A stretch of 60,633 nucleotides of DNA from Verrucomicrobiales bacterium (lineage in GTDB: Bacteria > Verrucomicrobiota > Verrucomicrobiia > Verrucomicrobiales > DEV007). This document shows, one piece after another, positions 52,501 to 58,947 of this stretch. The position numbers and the translations under genes are program-made. How positions within the stretch are numbered: position 1 is the first letter of the stretch; each line of letters starts with the position of its first letter. The stretch is from NCBI GenBank assembly GCA_030730365.1, contig JANQVJ010000025.1, forward strand, positions 1-60,633, given 5' to 3'. The notes beneath the pieces were generated by a model. That model was not told the DNA's origin. It did not search any database and saw nothing but the letters and a program-made list of their open reading frames with translations.

Positions 52501-53432
52501 GCGTATTCCTCTTCGATCTCGTCGACCGCGACGCGGTAGGCAATCTCGACTTCCTCGCGATGACGCATCCGCATGCCCTTCGCCTCGACGAGGGATTCGA
52601 GATATTCCTCCAAATAACGCACCGCCGTCTTCCTCGCGACCGACCAGAGCAAGACTAACAAAATTACCATCGCCCCCCCCGCCGCAAGACCCGTTACCCA
52701 CGTGACCTGCATCCCGAACGAGGGCAACACAAGCGGAGCCGCCCCCGCCGCGCCCAGCACAAGAAAAAGCTGCAGGATGAGCGGAAAACCGCTGAACCAG
52801 GCCACCAGCGGCGAGCGAGCGAACTGTCTCGTGGCCTGCGAGAGCGTCTCGTGCCGCGTGTTGAGGTCCGCTTCGGAAACACCCGCACTGACCGGAGCCT
52901 CCACCTCTTTCAGCGAAACAAGGAGCCGCCCTTGCAGGCTCCCGAAACCGCGCAGGGCCGAGGCCACCGCTTTTTCCAGCTTCACAAAACGCGCCTGAAT
53001 CCTTTTCGAAAGCGCCTGCCCTTCCTCATAGGCCGCCGTCACTTCCGCGAGGCGACTTTCCCGCTTGCGCCCCGCGTTCATGTAGGACCGCTGCAAGGCG
53101 GCCCGATGCTGCCCCTCGGTCGCCTGGATTCCCGCGATGACCGCGTTCCGAACGCTGATCTGCGCCTTCTCGATCCGAGCCTTCCGAGTGCGGGAGACAT
53201 TTGTGATGGCCTCGCACGAAGCGACCGCTTCCTCACGAAGACGGGCCACCGCCCTACCGTGCTCTCGTTCGATTTCCGCCCCCTGCTCCTCGCACGTCTG
53301 GCGCAGACTCGAATCCCGCAGCTGGCGAGCGCGGTCGAGGCCTTTTTCACGATCCGCAAACGAGCGCACTCCGCCCGAGAGTTGCTCGAGCAGCTTCAGT
53401 GTTTCCGGTGCGGAGAGTTTTTCAGATTTCAC
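49554..53432 (-). CDS. EssC/FtsK-like membrane ATPase of a type VII-like locus
   Basis: The 1292-residue protein has an N-terminal coiled coil (about 25-205), two transmembrane helices (about 211-236 and 243-265), a second charged coiled region (270-425), and three consecutive FtsK/SpoIIIE-like modules. The first (about 480-700) has no Walker A. The second (735-985) is intact: GKTGSGKST at 764-772, LLLIDEF at 867-873 and an FtsK-type GSQTLGG segment. The third (1040-1265) has VVGQREDI in place of Walker A and LIFIP in place of Walker B. Three modules on a membrane anchor with small WXG-like genes in front match EssC/EccC of type VII secretion, but FHA domains are absent and the coiled N terminus is different. 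Start overlaps the previous gene by 11 bp. Confidence 0.85.
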   Translation of the reverse strand: MKSEKLSAPETLKLLEQLSGGVRSFADREKGLDRARQLRDSSLRQTCEEQGAEIEREHGRAVARLREEAVASCEAITNVSRTRKARIEKAQISVRNAVIAGIQATEGQHRAALQRSYMNAGRKRESRLAEVTAAYEEGQALSKRIQARFVKLEKAVASALRGFGSLQGRLLVSLKEVEAPVSAGVSEADLNTRHETLSQATRQFARSPLVAWFSGFPLILQLFLVLGAAGAAPLVLPSFGMQVTWVTGLAAGGAMVILLVLLWSVARKTAVRYLEEYLESLVEAKGMRMRHREEVEIAYRVAVDEIEEEYARGKSEFEHGLKATPRGARGHHRYEGPDDVEKRAEELKQRLVALREARVDQCNQRLADSIALLEEGRDEKLATAAAGGEAGVVQSDLGEQFEMIVRQWAEEIIPAAERLREESLMKPAESGFAEEAPGHWSPPVTMAATRCFGSLLWRGGEEATVRPKSERLALPGEIDFHLPLRLKIPGAASLLIETKQKGREEAIAHLNYLVLAWLAGSPAGRLSFSLIDPVGLGESFAGLMHLADYEEILINTRIRTQPEQIERRLGELCDHMEKVIQMYLRSDFETITQYNEAAGTIAERYHFLVVADFPKGFTELAARRLMSIAASGARCGVFLLIHRDERAEVPQGFSMEDLRHACFCLRAVDEGFTIRENPVKGTALALLAPPPTEVFVRWVHRLGEANRDSNRIEVPFSFIAPKEGDRWSVDTSQELRVPIGRSGATKLQYLSLGKGTCQHALIAGKTGSGKSTLFHIIITNLALWCDPEEVEFYLIDFKKGVEFKCYADHHLPHARVIAIESDREFGLSVLQRLDEELKHRGELFRAAGVQDVAGYRARPGAPAMPRTLLLIDEFQEFFTEDDQISQQAAVLLDRIVRQGRAFGIHAVLGSQTLGGAFTLARATLGQMTVRIALACNEADAYLIMDDSNPAPRLLTRPGEGIYNDRAGAAEANSPFQVVWMNEGERDELLADVASLADHRTMTDRGRVVFEGNAPAGVADDACINRLLAKGSVAAPGESPRLFLGAPNAIKGPTEVSFSRQSGSNLLVVGQREDIVDAIVAIGLRLLRAQFGDGVRLVLIDSRCGDDDATSPYRRAIAAVGGVECPTVHEMGALLNDLAVEMKAIAEGEAPDPGRRTLIFIPNLHRYKKLRYEEDYRFGLDAEAAAKPSDSLHELICEGPGWGYHFVVSLDSYNNVARCLGRKAAGEFEKKVLFQMSASDSASLIDTGKAADLGLNRALFYDEPTGTAELFRPFAWPEPEWFTDSPRGTNAGL

Positions 53433-53637
53433 AGTCGTCTTTCAGTTTCTTCAACACCTTGTCAAGATCCTCGATCGCCGTGGTCGCATGATCCACCGCA
53501 TCGAACATGGGCTGCATGTAGGCGCTGTCAAATTCCCGCCCCTTCTGATCGCGCCACGATTCCTGCGTCTCCTGCCAGATCCGGAGAAGATCGCGCGACA
53601 AGCCGGTGAGTCGTCCCTTGCTGTGATTCAGGCTCAT
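53422..53637 (-). CDS. Small W-x-D helical protein, WXG100-like
   Basis: The 71-residue protein is predicted to be two helices joined at the turn S27-W28-R29-D30, with QKGREFDSAYMQPM after it. This is the W-x-G/D turn and the A/F spacing of WXG100 proteins, in a shorter chain. It ends in the acidic-basic tail KKLKDDCEI. It lies between the coiled-coil gene (6 bp) and the ATPase gene (overlap 11 bp). Assignment to the WXG100 superfamily is from pattern and context only. Confidence 0.7.
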   Translation of the reverse strand: MSLNHSKGRLTGLSRDLLRIWQETQESWRDQKGREFDSAYMQPMFDAVDHATTAIEDLDKVLKKLKDDCEI

Positions 53638-53643
53638 GATTGA

Positions 53644-54114
53644 TCAGACATCCTCCGAATACGCCCGCAACTGCTTCACCGACTCGGTCAGAGAGGTCAC
53701 CGCTCTCGCCATCTCGATGTCAATCTGCTGGCGCAGCTTTTCCGCCTTGCGGGCCTCGGTCTCGACGACGGAGTCGAAGTTCCGCAGCCAGCCCTTCACC
53801 GCCCGGATTTTTCCCTCGAGCTCCAGGATCTCGCGGCGCTTTTTGTTGATCTGCATCTGCATGCCCGTCTTTTTCTGGGCCAGATCGGAAAGCCGTGCCG
53901 TGAACATCTCCTGCTCCAATTGCTCGAGCTCGCGCTGGCGGCGTTTCATCTCGTGCCCCAGCTTCATGGACTGCTCTGTCTGCAGCCAGATCCGGGTGCG
54001 CTTTACCTCCTCGCTGACTTCGTCGAGGACAAAACCGGCCCGCTCGAGAAAGAGAACGAGGCTCGAACGAAAACGCTCCAGCGCCTCGATATTGGTGACA
54101 TTTGCTTCGGACAC
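53644..54114 (-). CDS. Coiled-coil protein of the type VII-like locus
   Basis: The 156-residue protein is all helical: FRSSLVLFLERAGFVLDEV (residues 15-33), an aromatic RIWLQTEQSM and a long heptad region (about 50-145, with MKRRQRELEQLEQEMFTARL). No enzyme motif or signal peptide is visible. By position it could be a substrate or chaperone related to LXG or Esp-like secreted helices; this is inference. Gaps to its neighbours are 7 and 6 bp. Confidence 0.75.
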   Translation of the reverse strand: MSEANVTNIEALERFRSSLVLFLERAGFVLDEVSEEVKRTRIWLQTEQSMKLGHEMKRRQRELEQLEQEMFTARLSDLAQKKTGMQMQINKKRREILELEGKIRAVKGWLRNFDSVVETEARKAEKLRQQIDIEMARAVTSLTESVKQLRAYSEDV

Positions 54115-54121
54115 AGGGAAA

Positions 54122-54394
54122 TCAGCGCTGGTTCAGATAGTCCTCGATCCGCTGGGCCTTGCGCAGGAGAAAGGGTGACTGCTGGCTCGAGCTCTCCATG
54201 AAGCGCCGCAGCACCTTCATCGTTTCCTGAAACTCCTGCGCGAACTTCGCGTGCTCGGCGTCCTGCCAGGTATCGCTCAAGCCTGCAAAGCGCGCCTGCA
54301 GCGAGGATAGCGAATTCTGGAGATCGCCATTGAACCGCTTCAACTCCTCGGCAAACCGCCGCAACTCATTCGGATCCACTATCGCCTTTGACAT
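54122..54394 (-). CDS. WXG100-like protein, first gene of the type VII-like operon
   Basis: The 90-residue protein has two helices around the turn T42-W43-Q44-D45, followed by A46 and F51 (WQDAEHAKF, FAQEF). WXG100 proteins are about 100 residues with W-x-G near residue 43, A two or three residues on and F a turn later; here D replaces G, a known variant in this superfamily. They dimerise and are exported by FtsK/SpoIIIE-type ATPases. The encoding of such an ATPase three genes downstream in the same operon supports the call. Confidence 0.8.
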   Translation of the reverse strand: MSKAIVDPNELRRFAEELKRFNGDLQNSLSSLQARFAGLSDTWQDAEHAKFAQEFQETMKVLRRFMESSSQQSPFLLRKAQRIEDYLNQR

Positions 54395-54454
54395 GGGAGA
54401 ACGCTATCAGGCGCGGCTGGCGATCACAAGGCCAATGTGCGGGATGGGGGGTGG

Positions 54455-54470
54455 CTTCGTGATCACGAAG
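54455..54470. promoter_or_regulatory. 16-bp perfect palindrome in a divergent promoter region
   Basis: CTTCGTGATCACGAAG lies between the divergent start codons of the WXG100-like gene (54394) and the small gene at 54529. Position and symmetry suggest an operator for a dimeric regulator controlling one or both sides. No regulator gene is adjacent. Confidence 0.5.
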
Positions 54471-54528
54471 ACAAAATCCGCGCAGCCTTTCTCATCGGAA
54501 AACCCGCTGCCCATCCGTTATTAGAGTC

Positions 54529-54726
54529 ATGAACCCCCAAGAATCTCCCGCCACCCGACTCATCCACTCGCTCAACCGCCGCGTCGACGAACTTATCGTG
54601 CAGCTCAGCCTCGGAAAATCCGAGGCCGCTGATCAGGTCGAAGTGACCAAAAAAAGCCTCCACGAGAAGCTCGGCAAGGTGCGTGCATCCCTCATTCCCG
54701 GCGGCAGCAAACTTCCTTGCATGTAA
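54529..54726 (+). CDS. Small helical protein divergent from the type VII-like operon
   Basis: The 65-residue product (MNPQESPATRLIHSLNRRVD at the start; then QLSLGKSEAADQVEVTKKSL) is amphipathic and helical with no cysteine-rich or enzyme motif apart from a C-terminal cysteine. Codon use is typical of the genome. It shares the upstream region and the 16-bp palindrome with the WXG100-like operon. Function unknown. Confidence 0.6.
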   Translation: MNPQESPATRLIHSLNRRVDELIVQLSLGKSEAADQVEVTKKSLHEKLGKVRASLIPGGSKLPCM

Positions 54727-55116
54727 TCGACGCCACTTCGATGTCCTTCCACCTCCATCGCCAGGCCTTGACATCCGACGCATCGCGGCTTTGGGATGCT
54801 GTGCCTGCGGCGATGGACTTTACCGGCTGCAACCCCATGGAAATGCGCGGCGCCAGCCTGCCGTCGCATTGTCCCGTTTGCCGCCACGGCAAAAGCACGA
54901 TCGAAAAGGGAGGGGCATTCCCTGCCGGAGATCTATTCTCATTTTAACCCACTTAACTCTTTTATTTCTCTGGATAAAAATCACAGGCCGGGAAGTCCCG
55001 ACCCGGGATTCCTATTCCCGGATACCCGGAGCATTACTGGTGCCTGCCAGGAATGGCACGGGGTTAAGGGCATGGTTCGGAGTGGATCGGGTGACGTCCA
55101 ACCTGACGCGAAGTGT

Positions 55117-55187
55117 GGTAGGGACGGTTCGATGAACCGTCCGCCGTTGGATACTCAAGGCGGACGCCCCGGCGGTGCGTCCCTACC
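55117..55187. repeat. Palindromic repeat bounded by GGTAGGGACG / CGTCCCTACC
   Basis: This 71-bp element shares its 10-bp terminal inverted repeats with 11284-11362. The hairpin next to the left end reads ACGGTTC-GAT-GAACCGT, in contrast to ACGTTTT-GCC-AAAACGT in the other copy: the stem bases differ, but pairing is kept. CGGACGCC near the right end is also shared. Confidence 0.8.
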
Positions 55188-55273
55188 GCGGAACCTGGAA
55201 CATTCCCCCAGAGACTCCGATAAAACGCTTCATCCCGTGCCATTCGTGCCTGCCACCACTTATCCCCTTCCTA

Positions 55274-55338
55274 TTGATCGTGTTGTAAGAGTAGCCTCTC
55301 ACCTTCTGACGGTGACGGTGCGAGTCCCGTCGATCAGT
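55274..55338 (+). other. tRNA-like relic
   Basis: TCACC and GGTGA enclose the 7-base loop TTCTGAC, which has a T at the U33 position and CTG as anticodon (Gln). Behind it, GTGCGAGTCCC resembles a T arm, and TGATCG/CGATCA could be an acceptor stem of 6 bp. The variable loop is missing, the D arm does not form, and the T stem overlaps the anticodon stem, so it cannot be a working tRNA. Confidence 0.25.
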
Positions 55339-55529
55339 TCCCTTTATCTTGCTCCGTGGCCAAATAGCGGGTGCCTGTTTAAAAATCCCGGACCGAAAGA
55401 CTGCGAGTCATTTTGCTTTTCAAAAAACTCACCGCATTTCAACGAAATTCCGGCAGAGCGGTCACAACTCTAATTCTTTCAAAAACGTTTCTTTTATGGG
55501 ACGGAGAAAAGCGACACACTCACTCCTCG

Positions 55530-56108
55530 ATGAGCATCCTGAATCAGAACATCGTTCTCGTCCTCAACCGGAACTGGCAGGCGATCAACATCAAGACGCC
55601 CGCGGATATCTTTTGCCAGATGGCCACCGACGTCGCCACGGCCCTCGACATCAAGGGGAGCGACTGGATGGTTCCCACAAAATGGGATGACTGGATGAGA
55701 CTGCCCGTGCGCGAAGAAGACCTCAGCATCGGAACGGCGCACGGTCTCATCCGCGTTCCTACGGTTGTCGTCCTCTCGCGTTTTTCCCGCGTGCCGATGA
55801 AGCGGCCGAAGTTCAATGCGCGCAACCTCTGGGCCCGCGACGGCGGACGCTGCCAGTACACGGGACGTGAACTGCGCCCCGGCGAAGGCAACATCGACCA
55901 CGTCATCCCTCGTTCCCGCGGCGGCACGACGAGCTGGGAAAACTGCGTCCTCTCGGCCCGTGAGGTGAACAACCGCAAGGCCAACCGCACGCCTGAAGAG
56001 GCCGGTCTCGTGCTCAAAAAGATCCCGACCGCTCCGCCCGAGCTGCCCGTGACGATGTTGCTCAAAAACGTGCATGCCATCCCGGACTGGGAGCCGTTCC
56101 TGAAGTGA
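55530..56108 (+). CDS. HNH endonuclease
   Basis: The 192-residue protein has an N-terminal domain starting SILNQNIVLVLNRNWQAINI, typical of a widespread HNH subgroup, and the HNH motif in LWARDGGRCQYTGRELRPGEG followed by IDHVIPRSRGGTTSWENCVLSAREVNNRKANR. The first cysteine pair of the zinc-bound type is reduced to one cysteine (C in GRCQYTG). These stand-alone HNH proteins are common in Bacteroidetes, Planctomycetes and Verrucomicrobia; their role is unknown. The start at 55530 (MSILNQNIV) excludes a 39-codon non-conserved extension. Confidence 0.88.
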   Translation: MSILNQNIVLVLNRNWQAINIKTPADIFCQMATDVATALDIKGSDWMVPTKWDDWMRLPVREEDLSIGTAHGLIRVPTVVVLSRFSRVPMKRPKFNARNLWARDGGRCQYTGRELRPGEGNIDHVIPRSRGGTTSWENCVLSAREVNNRKANRTPEEAGLVLKKIPTAPPELPVTMLLKNVHAIPDWEPFLK

Positions 56109-56193
56109 TTTTTTTCATTTCGGAGCGTTGTTATACCGCGGGAATCGCGTCACGCCTCTTGCCAGTTTCACCTGGAACTGCTTAGACTCCCGC

Positions 56194-58854
56194 ATGCCCC
56201 GATTCTTTTCCGTTCTTTGTCTTCTTTCCCTACTCGTGAGCACGCCGATGCTGCGGGCCGAGTTGCACCTGCATCGCAGTTGGGAACTCTGCGCCTGCAA
56301 GAGCCACCTCGGCAAACGATTCCCCTTCGATCCCGATGCCGCCCATACCGGGAACGGTCGCCAGTATGCGCCCGATCGTGTCATCGATGTGAAGCACGTC
56401 CTCCTCGATCTCACGCCCGACTTTGTGAAACGCGACCTCGCCGGTGCGGCGACGCTGACCTTTTCCCCCATCGCGAAGCCGCTGCGTCAACTGCGTCTCG
56501 ATGCGATCGATCTCCAGGTCAGCAAGGTCGAGTCGTCCGCCCCGATCGAGGCCTGGGACGCGGGCAAAAAGGCGATCACGATCACCTTTGCCGATCCTGT
56601 TCCCGTCGATGCCGAGACGACCGTGACGGTAACCTACTCCGCCCATCCGGAGGGCGGCTGGTATTACCGCACCGCCGCGATGGGCTACCCGCAGGGCGAC
56701 GATCATTTTTGGACCCAGGGCGAACCACAGACCCATCGTCACTGGTTCCCGGGCTATGATTATCCCAACGAACGTTTCACCAGCGAAGTGATCTGCCGGG
56801 TCCCCAAAGGCATGACCGTGCTCTCGAACGGACGCCTTATCAAAGAGGGGCAGGAGGGCGACCTGACCCTCTTTCATTGGATCCAGGAAGAGGAGCATGT
56901 GAACTACCTTATCTCCGTCGTCGGCGGTTATTTCGAAAAGCTCGAGTCCAAACACGGCGAACTTCCCCTCGCCTTTCTCACCCCTCCCTCAGAGTTCGCC
57001 GTGGCGGAAAACTCCTTCCGCGACACCGCCGCGATCCTCGCCTTTTTTGAAAAGGAAACCGGAGTCAAGTTCCCCTGGGCGAAGTATTACAGTGTCTGCG
57101 TGACCGACTTTGTCGCCGGCGGCATGGAGAACACGAGCATGACGACGCTGACGACCAACACGCTCTTCTCCGCCGATTCGGAAAACCTCCGCAGCTCGCA
57201 CCAACTCGACGCCCATGAGGTCGCGCACCAGTGGTTCGGCAATCTCCTCACCTGCAAAGACTGGTCCCATCTCTGGCTCAACGAAGGCTTCGCGACCTAC
57301 TACACGCATCTCTACGACGCGGAAAAATCCGGCACCGACGAGATGCTCTATCAGCTCCACACCGACGGTCGTCAGGTCATCGACAACCCTGATGAAAAGC
57401 CCATCGTCTGGCGCGGCTACGTCGATCCCTTCGAGCAATTCGACTACCGCGCTTATCCCAAAGGCGGCTGGGTCCTCCACATGTTGCGCAGCCAGACCGG
57501 CCCCGAACTTTTCCGCAAGACAATCACGACCTACCTCGAACGCCATCGCAACAGCAGCGTCGTAACGCAGGATCTCCTCGCCGTCTTCGAAGAGACGACG
57601 GGCCGGTCATGGGACGAGTTCTTTGACCAGTGGGTTTTCCACGGCGGCGAACCGCTCCTCAAGGTCGCCTACGCCTGGGATCAGGAGCGCGGGCAGGCGA
57701 AGCTCACGATCCAGCAGACGCAGAAGACGAGTGACAAGGTCCTCCTTTTTGACTTCCCCCTGCCCGTGCGATTCGTCGATGAAAAGGGCACCGTCTCCGA
57801 CTTCAGCGTCCGCATCCACGAGACGAGCGAGGACTTCTATTTTACCCTGCCCGCGAAGCCTGCCATCGTGCGCCTCGATCCCGACCTCACCGTGCTGACC
57901 TCGATCGACCTCGCCCTCCCCAATGCGATGCTCTATGCGCAGCTCGAGCGCGGCGACGACATGATGGGACGTCTCCTCGCCGCGAAAGCCCTCGGCGGGA
58001 AGAACGACAGCGAAAGTCTCAAGCGTTTGCAAAAGACCCTGACCGGCGATCCATTTTACGGCGTCCGCATTGAGGCGGCGCGGTCCCTCGCGAAGACGCG
58101 CACTCCCGAGTCACTCGCCGTTCTTCTCGCTTCGACGACACAGGATGACGCCCGCGCCCGTCAGGAACTGGTCGCAGCGATCGGGAAATTCTATACCCCT
58201 GAAGCCTTCACCGCCCTGAGCGGCGTCGTCGCTTCCGAGAAGAATCCCGACATCGTCGTCACCGCGCTCGGCGCCCTCTCCGCCTATTTACAGGGGGAAG
58301 CCGGCCCCGTCCTCCTTGGCGCGCTCGAGCGCGAGAGCTACCGGCACCGCATTGCCGCCGCCGCCATCTCCGGGCTGCGCAGCCGCGGCGAGGAGAGCGT
58401 CGCCGATCCGTTAATGGAGCACATGCGGAAAAACGAGGCCCGCTTCACCACCGGTGACTTCGGGCGCGCCCTCGACAGTCTCGCCTATCTCTCCCGCACC
58501 CGGGACGACAATGGCCGTGCGGGCACGCAGCAGTTCATCGCCGGCTACCTCGATCATCCCAAAGAAAATCTGCGCCGCGCCGCCATCGGCGCCCTCGGCA
58601 CCCTCGACGACCGACGCTCCCTCGGCGCGCTGCAGACCTTCGTCGACGCCGGCGATCCCGACTCCCCCGAGTCCAAGTCAGCCACCGAAGCGATCCGGAA
58701 AATTACCGCCGCACGGGGCCAGGCCGACGAAGTAAAAGAACTCCGCCGCGAACTTCTCGAACTCCAGAAAGAACTCAAAACCGTCCGCGACGGCCTCGAG
58801 ACGGTGAAAAAGCAGACCACTCCTGCCCCGACCGAGGAGAAGGCGAAGGAGTGA
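56194..58854 (+). CDS. Exported M1 family aminopeptidase with HEAT repeats
   Basis: The 886-residue protein starts with a signal peptide (MPRFFSVLCLLSLLVSTPML). The M1 domain has GGMENTSM (substrate anchor) and HEVAHQWFGN (zinc site, H341) with WLNEGFATY supplying the third ligand E364. After about residue 600 a HEAT-like repeat domain (LAAKALGGKNDSESLKRLQ onward) and a C-terminal coiled coil (ELRRELLELQKELKTVRD) follow. M1 enzymes trim N-terminal residues; this one should act outside the cytoplasm. The upstream frame to 56128 was rejected because the signal peptide starts at 56194. Confidence 0.92.
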   Translation: MPRFFSVLCLLSLLVSTPMLRAELHLHRSWELCACKSHLGKRFPFDPDAAHTGNGRQYAPDRVIDVKHVLLDLTPDFVKRDLAGAATLTFSPIAKPLRQLRLDAIDLQVSKVESSAPIEAWDAGKKAITITFADPVPVDAETTVTVTYSAHPEGGWYYRTAAMGYPQGDDHFWTQGEPQTHRHWFPGYDYPNERFTSEVICRVPKGMTVLSNGRLIKEGQEGDLTLFHWIQEEEHVNYLISVVGGYFEKLESKHGELPLAFLTPPSEFAVAENSFRDTAAILAFFEKETGVKFPWAKYYSVCVTDFVAGGMENTSMTTLTTNTLFSADSENLRSSHQLDAHEVAHQWFGNLLTCKDWSHLWLNEGFATYYTHLYDAEKSGTDEMLYQLHTDGRQVIDNPDEKPIVWRGYVDPFEQFDYRAYPKGGWVLHMLRSQTGPELFRKTITTYLERHRNSSVVTQDLLAVFEETTGRSWDEFFDQWVFHGGEPLLKVAYAWDQERGQAKLTIQQTQKTSDKVLLFDFPLPVRFVDEKGTVSDFSVRIHETSEDFYFTLPAKPAIVRLDPDLTVLTSIDLALPNAMLYAQLERGDDMMGRLLAAKALGGKNDSESLKRLQKTLTGDPFYGVRIEAARSLAKTRTPESLAVLLASTTQDDARARQELVAAIGKFYTPEAFTALSGVVASEKNPDIVVTALGALSAYLQGEAGPVLLGALERESYRHRIAAAAISGLRSRGEESVADPLMEHMRKNEARFTTGDFGRALDSLAYLSRTRDDNGRAGTQQFIAGYLDHPKENLRRAAIGALGTLDDRRSLGALQTFVDAGDPDSPESKSATEAIRKITAARGQADEVKELRRELLELQKELKTVRDGLETVKKQTTPAPTEEKAKE

Positions 58855-58947
58855 TCTCGGCTCCGGCGGGTGCGTCCAAGAGGGCCATTCTTAATCCGCT
58901 TTCAGTTTGCGGAAAAGGAAGACTCAGCTATGTAGGAAGGCCCAGCC

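Larger units (their letters stand above)
54727..55529. other. Repeat-rich spacer without a convincing gene
   Basis: This 800-bp stretch holds a palindromic repeat (55117-55187), two copies of a 12-bp inverted repeat around it (GAATGGCACGGG at 55051-55062 and its complement at 55234-55245), a CCGGGA-TTCCTAT-TCCCGG hairpin near 55003-55021 and a tRNA-like relic at about 55274-55338. Open frames across it have atypical composition and cross the repeats. Confidence 0.6.

Noticed and set aside
54717-54947. A 76-codon frame with SHCPVCRHGK, looking like half a zinc ribbon
   Set aside because: Only one CxxC is present, the start overlaps the end of the 54529 gene and no family fits. It is too weak to annotate.
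54796-55473. A 225-codon open frame on the plus strand
   Set aside because: It runs through the palindromic repeat and the inverted repeats, has no recognisable domain and its composition is unlike the neighbours; it is probably a chance frame in GC-rich DNA.
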